Source: Arabidopsis thaliana (taxonomy: Eukaryota; Streptophyta; Magnoliopsida; Brassicales; Brassicaceae). From it: a DNA stretch of 64,000 bases. Shown here piece after piece: positions 21,808 through 34,700 of this stretch (its first letter is position 1; the number at the start of each line of letters is the position of its first letter). A program made the position numbers and the translations under genes. The notes under the pieces are model-generated. The model was not told the DNA's origin. It worked only from the letters and a program-made list of their open reading frames with translations, and did no database searches. The stretch spans positions 1,861,001-1,925,000 of the forward strand of contig NC_003075.7 in assembly GCF_000001735.4 (NCBI RefSeq). Reading direction: 5' to 3'.

Positions 21808-23303
21808 TGTAGTATAAATTTTATAATTAGAAAGTTAGTTACATTATGTAAGTAAAATATTCATAGTTCGTGAAACAAAATTTTGTTTTGGCTAATAAAT
21901 CCACATATATATTAGAATTAAATATTATTATATGAAACTATACTACATATTATTACATTATCAGTATTCCTATTCGTAAAGTCCATTCGATACACTATAT
22001 TTGCTAAATATCATTACGTACTTTTGTTTCGTGTTTACGATTTCAAGTTATTAACTTCCTCAATTGGAATCGCCAATTATTCATATACTATTACCACACA
22101 ACCTTATATATTCTTTACTAAAATTTACCTAGTTTAACCCAAATTAGGCTAAAAATAATTAGTTTAACACTCTATATTTTCTCATTACTAGATTTACATA
22201 AATTTTGTGTTAAAAGTCCAAAAACCATTGCTCAAACTACAGCTCTAGTTATTTATTGTTTTTTTTACTACCAATATGGCAAGTATCATATAAAAACTGT
22301 CACACATATATTAAATCTGTTGTTACCAACAAAATAAATTACTTAATATAATTTTTTCCTAAATTATTTTCTCCAAAAAAAATAAAGATAAAAAATGAGA
22401 AATTCTTTCATATACCACATTGAAAATAAAAAAATAAAAAATACGACAATTGTTTTGTGTTTTCTTCCAAAAATACCAGAAAACATTTATTCCTAAAATA
22501 CCATAAACATAAAAAATTAATTTTTGAAGTTGTAGATTTTTTTTTATATTTAGGTTGACTATGTATATTTACTGTATGTTTTTTAGGTGTAGGATTTAGT
22601 GTTTAGGATTTGGAAATTAGTTTTGAATATTAAAATTTAGTTTTAGATTTGTGGTATTTTTGAAAAATAAAATTTATAATAGTATTGTTTTGGAAAAACT
22701 CATTTTAGTGGTATTTAAAAGAATTTCTAAAAACAATTGACAAAAAAAAAATCAAATCTATCATAATATGATTTTCCAAAAAATCAAATATGTCATAATA
22801 TGATTTACCAAATAGAAAACTGTTACAATAGTTAGTATTATTCTATTACAAAAAATCCATGGAAAAAAATTTATAAATCGGTCACAATAAGGATTTCAAA
22901 TTACAAATCTGTCGTAACATAAATGATATTTACGATCATTCAAGCAATTTCTTTTCTTCTTTATTAAATTTGCCATCAAACGACAGATTTATGGTAATAT
23001 AAATTTATCTGTCATAACATTAAATAACTCTGTCGTTACACAAAACTTTATATTTTAGAAAACAAATCTGTCAATCAAATTAAATCTGCTAACATTAAAA
23101 AAATCGGTTATCGTTAGACGTCATTCTAGTAATTATTTTTTTGACAACAAATCTATTACAATTTGATAGATTTGTTTAACAAAATTATAAATCTGCTATC
23201 ACTTACCGTAAAAAAAACATCGACAAAAAAATAAGTCTGTCAAATTATATGAAAGTTTGTGGTTGAAAAAACTAAAAATTTGTCCATCAAATTAAATATG
23301 TTA

Positions 23304-23332
23304 CTGGATACGGACCCGCGGTACACCGCGGG
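23304..23332 (-). mobile_element. Helitron 3' terminus, minus strand
   Basis: On the minus strand the hairpin cccgcggtgtaccgcggg is followed by tccgtatCCAG and T. This is the arrangement of Arabidopsis Helitron ends, with CTAG mutated to CCAG. The element body would extend rightward from here. A decayed relative is visible at 23855-23873 (tgtggtacactacggg). Confidence 0.6.
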
Positions 23333-26300
23333 TTGAGTATTTGCGTTTAATCGTAATATGATGGTTTTATTGTAATATAATTGACAGTTAAATCATTATA
23401 GTTAGTTTGCATTTTCAACTATATATTTATATCTATTGACATGGGCGATTATATTTGTATGTTTCGGTCTGGTTTTGTAAATATTCAATTTATATACATC
23501 GTGTGTTTGTACTAATTTTATGATTACATGATTATAAGCATGAATTCTTTTGTAAATAACAATATTAGTTTATTACATGTAAACCCATATGATTCAATTG
23601 GTATGAAATTTAATTTTTGGATTGTAACTGTAGATTATCATTGACTGTAATTTTAAACACGTGATACTATACATGAAATTATAATTTAGGCTTGTATTGT
23701 TCATTTACTTACATGTGTTATAATTTTACCTTTTATGTAATAAAACTTGATTTTTATTACTTAGTTAAACTGAAACCATCTCTTCCAAAATGAACACAAT
23801 TTATGATCATTCTTACAAAATTTATGTAAGAATTTATGATCATTCTTATAATTGACATGTGGTACACTACGGGTTTATAATTGTATTCAATAGTTTTTTT
23901 ATTTTGTTTTTAGCATGTTTTATAAATATATGTTAATATATTTTTTAATTTAAATATATTATACATTTTGGAAGGATACTTTATAACTAAAAAATGAAAA
24001 TTTTAAGTTGTATTAGTTTTGTTAATATTGTTTATTTTTAGTACTTTAAAATTGTATAACTGTAATTTGATTGTTAATATAAATAATCAAGTTATATTTT
24101 GAATTTATCATATTATTTTTTATATCTATTTACTTTTGATATTATATTAGTATTTTCTGTAAATTTAATTTCACAATCAATAAATGTAAGATCAATATGA
24201 TTATTATTGGTTCTCAACAAAATATCTTTAAGAATCCAAACATGAATTTTTTCACATCTAAGACATCTGTGAAAATAGTCGGATAGATGATATCTTTTTT
24301 ACTGTGTCTATTGCTTTTAGTAAGACAGAAGCCATATTTCTGAATCTTTTGATTAGCCAGGTCACGATCATATATGTTCTCCTCTTCTGCCAAAATCCAA
24401 ACAACACAAACTTTAGACGTGGCAGAAATCAGCATTTATTTCTAACAATAATTGGAAAAACTAAAAAAATAGAAAAATATTTCGAGTTTTAGCTAGAGAA
24501 TGAAACAAATAATCAAAACGAAAACTAAAAGAAATAAGGTGTCTGTAAACGCTAAAATATTTCATACCTTTGTGTTGGGTGATGGTAAATGGCGTGGTGG
24601 TGCATAGTATTTATAGGGACAACTAATAGGTTACTAACCCGCATCTATTAAATAGAAAATATTCCCTGAAGCAAGATATTTGGAAGAAAATCTATGAATT
24701 CGATAGATTTTGAGGAATATACTATTGTTATGCGTTTTTAATTTTTTATGCGGCATTATTATGTTTCTTTAAATGGTTTTTGTGTAGATTATGTAGAGGA
24801 TAAAATATGAAATCCGAATTGGTGAGTTATTACTTGATTTTAGTAAAAAACGGAATTGATTTTTATGGAGAAGAAACATTAGTTAGTTTCTTAAAATCTG
24901 TTTTGTAGGGATATATTGCAATGTATGAATTTCAAAAATGGATATGATTTGTTTGGAAGAAATCGTGGAGTTAATATGGAGAGATTTTAGGAAATAATTT
25001 TGATAGAGACGATTAAGATGGCAAGACGTTAAGGAAATCATAAATTGTGATTAGCAAAAGAATTAATTACGTTTATTAAAGATTGACTAAGATTGCCTAT
25101 TGTTGTTGGAATTAATTAAGAAAAATATAGGAGAATATATGTGATACCAAAAACATATTAAAACAAATGAATGTTAAATCTGGCAGATTTTGAATCAAAT
25201 CATATTTTATCCTCTACATAGTCCCAATCGTAATTTCTTTGAAAACAGAATGATTCTGAATGGTTTAGAATAGGAATATGCTTGAGTATCATAAGTGCAA
25301 AATAATAATCAAAATGCCGTATTTAGATTTTGATTTGATTCTGAATCAAACTGTCGAGATATGGTAAATGTATTTACCCTTATTTTTACGCTTGTACATG
25401 TAAAACAGAAAGATTTGGGTGGTTTATAAGATGGAATATTGCGGGATTTAGATTATATCTTGACTGGCAAGCAAATAGTAAAAGATTTTGTAGTTAAGGT
25501 GATATACGTAAATCAGGATACATAATTGCTATGAATGAGGAGTGGAGAGAATATATGATTCGATCGGATAAATTTTTTGGAAGGCAATAATCAATAACAA
25601 TTTGAATAATATTATAGTTGGCGAAATTTAATTTGCGAGGTGATATATTGGAATTTTGAATTGATGATGATTTGTAGAATGTGTAAAAATATATTGACTA
25701 TACCATATGTAAGATTATATGATAAATAGAGGGTTCTTTTAAGGTTTATGGAATTAATGCATGATTAATAATCGTTTAACTTATAGAAATGTGATATCGA
25801 AATACGAATATTTGGTAAGAGTGTAGTAAATATTTAGAGATTTTGGAATGAAGTAAGTAAAGATATGGTTAGTTATTTGGTTGTTCGGATTTTTAAGAAA
25901 TATTATTTCGTGTAATATTGAATTAGTAGAGATTTAAGGGATTAATGTGTGCAATTTATGAGGGTAGTGCAAAATAATATTTTTGTTTAGGTAATTAATT
26001 AGTGCAAAACGTGAATAGTTCATCAAAAATTTGGTCATTGTCCTAACGCAGACAATCTTGTCTGATTGATTTTATAGGGACTAAACATACAATATCGAAA
26101 TTGAAAAAGAATTTTTCGACACAAATCTTTCCCAAAATTGTATATGTAGATAATTTATAAATTTGTTATCACTATCTTCTAAGAAATCTGTCAACCAAAA
26201 AAGTATGATATAAAAAATCTGTCGTATTTAAAAAATTCTACTGAATAAGAATAAATCTGGTATAACTAAATGATAGACTTTTGTAAAATCGCTAGAAATT

Positions 26301-26507
26301 TTTTTAAAGAATATTTTGTATTTATTTTATTTTTAACACATGAAAAAAATATTTTAAACAAAAAAAACAATTTAATTCCAATATTTTAGAAAATATTCTA
26401 ATAATTAATCTCATTACTTAAGTTAACCCCTAAATATGTTACGTTTTAAAACTATCTAAGCACGTTCTAATACACATCATACATCATACAGAAACACATA
26501 TATTCCT

Positions 26508-26535
26508 CCGTGCTGTAACACGGGTCTGATCTTAG
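26508..26535 (+). mobile_element. Helitron 3' terminus
   Basis: The stem ccgtg...cacgg (26508-26523) is followed by gtctgatCTTAG and T, close to the Arabidopsis Helitron ends that finish in CTAGT, with one extra T. It ends about 140 bases before the phosphatase start codon, so the Helitron forms its upstream region. Confidence 0.6.
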
Positions 26536-26543
26536 TAAAATAG

Positions 26544-28000
<1,457 letters not shown>

Positions 28001-28489
28001 AGAAAAAAATGTATAACTTTGTGTTGAATGCAACTTGTAGTTTTGAAGCTAGATGAAAATGGGAGATTTTGATCTTTCAATAAAAGTCCGTTTATTCCAA
28101 ATCAAATAAATAAAAATTGGATCGGATGGTTGTAGAAAAATAAGAGACACTCCTTTAATCCTTTTAAATGCTATCATGTAGAACAAGTTTGTCATAAATG
28201 TTGGTACTATATTGTTATTTTTTGTATTCAAGTGTATCCAACTTGGTAATGTTCAATCTAAAAACGAATTACCAAATTACATAGTATCAGTTTTTCAGAA
28301 CTCAATCATAGCAAAAATTAATACAAGAAGACTTCAAATTAAAAGTGAAACGTTTGGTATTAATTCGTGTTTTTCAATTTAAAGAGAGAATAATATAATA
28401 ATGACTTCAATCGTAATTCGGACGTAACCGAAAAAAGCTTTAAAACCCAAAGCAATACACGAATTCCAAAACACTTCACACTCTCTTCA
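28001..28489. other. Intergenic spacer between phosphatase and RING genes
   Basis: AT-rich. Contains the phosphatase 3' end (caataaaa near 28080) and the RING promoter. No other gene is visible. Confidence 0.6.
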
Positions 28490-28537
28490 ATGGCGGAAAT
28501 TTTCTTCAGAATCCTTTCTTGTTTATTTTTCTCGTAA
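28490..28537 (+). promoter_or_regulatory. Upstream ORF (15 codons) in the RING gene leader
   Basis: The ATG at 28490, in the good context cttcaatggcg, opens a 15-codon ORF (MAEIFFRILSCLFFS) ending at 28537, 38 bases before the main ATG. If the leader starts upstream, ribosomes would meet it first, and it could lower translation of the RING protein. Confidence 0.5.
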
Positions 28538-28575
28538 TCCTCTCTTCTTTTAAAGCGTCTGTAGCTGAGTCGACA

Positions 28576-29205
28576 ATGAGTCAACTCGGTGTTGAAACTA
28601 GTCAAGCCCAGCCGGAGACGCCACAGTCAACGACATTTCTCGATTTGCTCCGACTCCAAATGGACGGTCTCGATCGAAGTAGGAGAAGGAAACGAACTCT
28701 TAAAGAACGGCTAGGATTCAAACGAATTGGATGCTGTGGACCAACTTGGGGTCTCCGGTTAACAAGTAACACTGGCGAAGACGACGACGAGCCATTTGAA
28801 AACCGGCTTGTTTCCGGGTCGGATCATGTAACGGGTCCGTTAAATCAAGGTATGAATCTCGCAACGGCGTTAGCAGCGGAGAGAAATTACCGAACGGAGG
28901 AAACGGAAGCATCAGGGAGTTTAACGCCGTTAAAAGTGTCGTTAATGAGATTGCTCGAAGAAACGGCGGAGAGAGTCGTCGTTGAAGAGAATGAAACGGA
29001 GAGAGTAACGGCGTCGGCGTCGTCGACGGTTAGAGGAGTTAATAATGATTCGGTGTGTTGCGTGTGCATGGGAAGGAAGAAAGGAGCAGCGTTTATCCCA
29101 TGTGGACATACTTTTTGCAGAGTGTGTTCTCGAGAGGTGTGGCTTAATCGAGGATCGTGTCCTCTTTGTAACCGTCCGATCATCGAGATCCTCGACATTT
29201 ATTGA
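28576..29205 (+). CDS. C3HC4 RING finger protein, probable E3 ubiquitin ligase
   Basis: Intronless ORF of 209 codons. The start is the first ATG of the frame (the frame extends upstream without an ATG). Residues 162-198 are a complete C3HC4 RING: CVC, then C-G-H (Cys176, His178), CRVC (181, 184) and CPLC (195, 198), with the Leu/Pro pattern of E2-binding RINGs. The N-terminal 150 residues are low complexity: a basic patch RSRRRKR near 35-41, a Cys pair in IGCCGP and an acidic DDDE stretch. No transmembrane segment or signal peptide is seen. The protein presumably moves ubiquitin from an E2 to an unknown substrate. It follows the phosphatase on the same strand with its own promoter region. I recall a RING gene at At4g03965 in this position; no symbol is assigned. 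Confidence 0.85.
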   Translation: MSQLGVETSQAQPETPQSTTFLDLLRLQMDGLDRSRRRKRTLKERLGFKRIGCCGPTWGLRLTSNTGEDDDEPFENRLVSGSDHVTGPLNQGMNLATALAAERNYRTEETEASGSLTPLKVSLMRLLEETAERVVVEENETERVTASASSTVRGVNNDSVCCVCMGRKKGAAFIPCGHTFCRVCSREVWLNRGSCPLCNRPIIEILDIY

Positions 29206-29717
29206 TTACTGAATCCTACGGCTCAAATTAGTCCGGTTGCACGTGAGTTCAGTGAGGTGGTGTGTGCCTAGAGATTCACGAGTGTTACGTACGAAATTTA
29301 ATCACGGTGTCTATGTTTTCTCTTATTGGAATTTGGAGTATCATTCATTATCAGAGATCAAAAGTAATTCAAGATTTTTTTTCATATATAGTGAAAGAGT
29401 AATGATGATGCTAAGTTGCTAACACATCTTCAAAATCAAGAGCGTAATCGCCAAAGTTAAAAAATCGAAAACCAGTACATAGGCATGTGATAGTACCCGA
29501 AACCGACCCCAAACCAAAAAACCCAATAAATAACGGAACCAAAGCCAAATCTGAATTTTTAAATTATCCATTATCCTAAACCACACTATCCAAAAAAATT
29601 CGAACCGAACCTAAACCAAACCTAAACTGAATCTAATATTCCTCAGTATCCGAATACAAATCTAAACTTAAAAATATTAGTTAAGATATATTTTCGTAAT
29701 ACCTTAAATATCCAAAA
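29206..29717. other. Intergenic region with pyrimidine/purine-skewed repeats
   Basis: Contains the RING 3' region. At 29490-29650 there is a run of degenerate c(c/g)aaacc/gaacc units (pseudo-satellite of the 'CCGAAC' type common in Brassicaceae intergenic DNA). No gene. Confidence 0.55.
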
Positions 29718-29726
29718 TTAAAATTA
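29718..29726. repeat. 9-bp target-site duplication (ttaaaatta), left end of Kaonashi-like MULE
   Basis: Repeated exactly at 48219-48227, next to the opposite terminus. Confidence 0.7.
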
Positions 29727-29840
29727 GAGAATATTGCATACTCAGACACTTTTCATAACTTTAGACGTGTTTCGACACTTTAAAATCATCAGGCACTTTG
29801 CCTTGGCAAAGTTACTCTATTACCCTAACCGGTTGTTTTC
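29727..29840 (+). repeat. Left terminal inverted repeat of the Kaonashi-like MULE
   Basis: Starts gagaatattgcatac. Contains cgacactttaaaa and aggcactttgccttg, mirrored at 48105-48218. Confidence 0.75.
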
Positions 29841-31763
29841 AAACCAAATCCGCATTAACCAAAGAGATCCCTTAACCAACCCACTCGTCGAATTTGCAGT
29901 TACCTTACCCTATTTGACTTTTGAAGACTTTTTCAGTAGCGTAAAAACCTAATCCAGTAAAAAACTGCAAATTACTGTTTGTTGTAGAAGACGAATCCGG
30001 CGACATCATCCTCTTCAGTTTTTCCGGTGACTCTGTTCGCTCAGACGACGACGCAGACGATTTTCCGGTGACCCTGTTCGCTCAGACGAAGACGCAGACG
30101 ACGACGACTTCTAATTTCGCTCACAAACCCTAAATTCTCTCCAACTTCTCCGTCACTGTCCACCACCATTGTTGCACACGACTTTCTCTCTTCTGAAGAC
30201 TCCACCGGTATTTCCCCCAAATTTCTCTTTGTTCTTATATCGAATTGGATTTATGTTTCATGTAAAATTTGAATTGTCGAAACTCTAAAACAGTTATACT
30301 TGGCTGTTTGATTATTATTTTCTAGTTTCTATCTTCGGTTTTCGCTTCTCGTTTTTCGTATTTAAGTTACAAACTCATTTGATTGACAAAACCATATACT
30401 CTGTTTATGAATTTTGCTCACTCTTGTTGCGATTACTCGTAAAGCCTTAACCTTTTTGGGTTTCTTTCACTTACTAGTATTTGTTAGGTTATTCCACTTC
30501 ACCTTGATCCTATGATTATTCTCCCATGTTTAGCTTTTTACTTATAGTGGTTGTGTCTGTCTGTTGTTTTTTTGGATTTTAGGTTCATTTACGGGCCTAA
30601 ATACTCACCAGAGTGTTCTCCAAGTTCAGGTAAGCTACCACCAATATGACTCAGTGTGTTATGATCTTACAGTTAATAATTAGCACTCGCCCTTTTTGTG
30701 GACAGGGCACTGAATCAATTCACATTGTGTTATGATTTTACAGTAACTAATCTTGGTTTACTCACTGATTGTTTGGCATTTTCAACTTTGGCAGTTATCT
30801 TAAACATGTTGGATATGGTCTGATGGTCAACTATATTTGGATAACATCAATTCACATTGTGTTTTGATTTTTCAGTAACTAATCTTTAGTTGGTTTGTTA
30901 ACTTTGTTTTGTTTACTCTCTGATATTTTGGCATTTTTAGGTACCTTTCTGACTTACTCGCAGAGCGTCACTAGCTTACTCCATATTTGACTGTGCTAGA
31001 CGTGAGCCATACTGTTATAATTAGAGTTTCTTTCTTTCATCATAAGATTTTATAATTAGAGTTTCTTTCGTTTCTTGCTTCAGAACTAAAATCTTTATTC
31101 ATTTGATATGCATTTTAGTGGTGCTTCTAAGTTATATGTTAGCAAAAAACAATAATAGAGTAATTGTACAATCCCATAAGTAAGATATCTTTATGTGAAT
31201 TGTTTCATTGTTTAGTTTTCTTTTCGTATTTCAGTTATAAACAAGAGAATTTCTTGTTTGGGAAACGTAATTCATTTGTAACAAACTCATTTGATTGACA
31301 AAACCATATGACCTGTTGATGAATTTTGCTAACTCTTGTTCTCATTTCTGAAGTAGCCTTAATTATTTTTGGTTTCTTTCACTTACTAGGCTTTGTTAGG
31401 TTCTTAGAGTTGTCCTTCTGCTGGTTCTTCAGAGTGATCCTTTTCTAATCCGTTCTATTTTATTTTAGCTGTAGTTTAGTGGTTACACCTAATCTTCTGC
31501 TGGTTTGTGAACTTTGTTTTGTTCACTTTGTGGTATTTTGTCAGTTTCATTTGCAACTTGATTTTCTTTTGTGGAGATGAAAAAGATACTTCAGATTTTG
31601 ACTTGTTTAAAAAAAATAATATCTGCATATAGTTATAATTTCCTTTTCCTATATCTATTGCTGCCATATCTAAGATGAGTTTATCTGTTTGTGTTACAGG
31701 ATTTGGAAGACAGTTAAACATCTAAATCGATAGCATTGGCAGATAAGTTTATTCTGTTACACT
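29841..31763 (+). promoter_or_regulatory. Promoter/leader region of the ULP-like gene
   Basis: No coding ORF. A 43-bp tandem duplication (tccggtgac...gcagacga) covers about 30016-30100. A longer internal duplication links about 30365-30490 with 31276-31401 (both contain tttgattgacaaaaccatat). Probable untranslated exons end at caccggtattt near 30206 and elsewhere; these are not resolvable by eye. Confidence 0.5.
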
Positions 31764-34700
31764 ATGGAAGGTACTCTTACACTGTTAATCTAATCTAAGC
31801 AAGCAATAGAGAGACGTTTGTGAACTCGTTTTCATTTGGTCATATTATCTGTTAATCTAATCTTAATCTTCTGAACTTGTTTCTTGCTAATGACAGGGTC
31901 AACGTCTCAGGAACCATCTTCTCAGTGTGATTCAAATCTTCCTAATAGACTTTTCGCCACTGATCAATATCCGAGGGGAAAGCTAAATATATACTCAAGA
32001 CCAGATATTCTATCCTTTCTCCGGAAGGTTTTTCAGGGGACAAAGGAATTGGATTTCATTCTGCAATCTTGCTTTGGACCTCTATTCATTTGCCGGTTAG
32101 TAAGTGTGCGATGTCTGGTAAGCTTATGCATGCCTTGCTATGTAGGCAGCTGGTAACGAAGAAAAAGTATGAGCTGTGGACAGTATTTGGTGGATACCCC
32201 TGAGATTTGCATTACCTGAATTTGCTTGCGTGACTGGATTGCCCTGTGGGGAGTTTTCTGAGGATTATGATCCAGATGATGATCCGGTTTATGTTGTTGG
32301 CATGAAGAGTTACTGGGACGAGTTAATTGGTCCAGATAAGACTGTTACCTTAGGGGATGTTTCAGACATGCTAACCAACAAACACAAGACATTGTCATCT
32401 GCCACAGACTTAAGCTCGCGTTTCTACTTATTATAGATGGTGTACTCATAGCATCGAACCAAATCGGTAGGCCTACATTTAAATATGTAGAGATGTTGGC
32501 AGATCTGGATAAATTCCTTTCATTTCCTTGGGGTAGAGAGTCTTTTCTGAAGACTGCAGTAGGAATGAGACCTGACAAACGAAATCTCGGTAAGTCCACT
32601 GGTAAAAGACAGCTGACAACTGACCCTATCAAGAGTTTGGTGAGTCAACTTCAGCAGAAAACATTCCGTTTGAAAGGTTTCCCCCCAGCCTTGCAGCTCA
32701 TAGCATTTCGTAACATACCTGGACTGTTAGATTTGGTGTTAGATGACTCAACCTCTAAGACAATCCTCCTTTGGAAACGATTAACTCATCCAAAACAAGT
32801 TATATCGCTTCCTCAGATTCATGCTTTGGAAAGCAACCTTAAGGTATTCTTTTTCACCTCAATTATCTATATTGTGTCCATAATATTCTCTTTCTATAAA
32901 TTCAGTCTTATATACTATTACTAACCTTCTAATTTTGTACAGCTGCCAGTGGATCCGCTTATAGTTGGAGACCTTAATGCTGACCAAAGTTGGGCAGAGT
33001 GGGACGATGAGGTGAAAGATAAGAAAGTTGCATACATGTATGATTTGATATGGGTATCTCATCAATTCCAAAAAACCGATTGGCCAGGAGGTGATGCCAC
33101 ATTGCCTCCAATCTCAGTCCCAAAGAAGAAGCAATCTCGTGGACATTGTGGACCGTAAGAAGAAATTAGGTGTGAAGTCTATGGCTCCCAAATCCAGGCG
33201 AAGGTATTCAACTCGTAGTAAACCGGAACTCAATCTCTCTGATGATGAGAAGTCTAGGCTCATCAGTGAACTACAAACTAAGGTGGAAGAGCTATCGAAC
33301 CGTGTAATGAAGCTTGAAAAAGCAAAAAAAACTGTCAGATTCAAGCGGTCCACAAAACTCTCCTCCAGTTTTGTTGCATGTTCATCTATATCAAAGCGCA
33401 AGAAGATAATGGAGGTCCCTATCCAATCTCAAACCTCTGAGGTATTCAAGATTTCAAACTGTTTTAAATATTTGAACATTATCATAGACTTCAATTTCAG
33501 GCTGTTTTAATAAATCTTTTAATTTTCTCATAGACTTCATCTCAGTCACACACGCTGCCTGAGCATGTATTTGGACAGCCTGAAGTTGCACAGCAAGTCC
33601 CAGACGATCATTTAGATAAAACTCAAGACTCCAGTGATAGTATCCCATTGATAAACACGGTTAGTGTAATTGTTAACTTCAACTATTTACAAAATTGGTA
33701 GAATTAACGACGTCAACACATCTTATTGCAGGAGATTACTGATGACCCCATGGATGTATTTGTTACTCCACTACAATCAGAGCACTCTAATAAGGATGAT
33801 GCAAATGAAGGCAACCCTGTTTATGACACTGATGTCAAAGATCAAAATGCCAATGAGGAAGATGTTGATAGCCAAATGCAGGTACTTTTATAACTACAAA
33901 CACAACATATCAAAGCCTTTCTTTAACCATCAAAACAAAATTTTCTTTTCTGTTGTCTTTAATGTTAATTCTGGGTGGACAGGTTTTCTTGCTCACCCAT
34001 AATATTCTCTATATATATAAGAGACATTGACTATTGTAATTTCCAATCAGGTTGATCCAAGTTCAAACCCAAGCGTTGAAAAACTACTTCCTCTCAACCA
34101 AGATCATATTAGTGATGTAAGATAATATAGTATTTTGTTAGACCTACTGCGCAGACCAATGTTTATATTTGTTTTTTTGACCAAATCCATTCAACAATTA
34201 CTTGCATGACGCATCGGAGAGAGTTCCTGCAATACCTTCTGGTTTAGATCTGTCAAAAGAACACAGCTCTAAAGAACAGGAATCGAATGCCAATGAGGAA
34301 GATGTTGATAGCCAAATGAAGGTACTTTTATCTTTTATAAACACAAACACAACAAATCAAAGCCTTTCTTTAACCATCAAAACTACATTTGTTTTGTGTT
34401 GTCTTTAATATTAATCTTGGGTGGACAGGTTTTCTTGGACACCCATAATGACTTATATATATATATAAGAGACATTGACTATTGTAATTTCCAAACAGGT
34501 TGATCCAAGGTCAGACCCAAGCGTCGAAAAACTACTCCCTCTCAACCAAGATCATATTATTGATGTAAGATAATATAGTATTTGTTGGACCTACTGCGCA
34601 GACCAATGGTTATGTTTTTTTTTAACCAAATCCATTCTACAATTACTTGCAGGACGCATCGGAGAGAGTTCCTACCACACATTCTGGTTTAGATCTGCCA

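Noticed and set aside
31897-33160. Treating the DUF1985 frame changes in the ULP gene as introns
   Set aside because: The breaks are single-base shifts within conserved blocks, without GT-AG signals at the right places.
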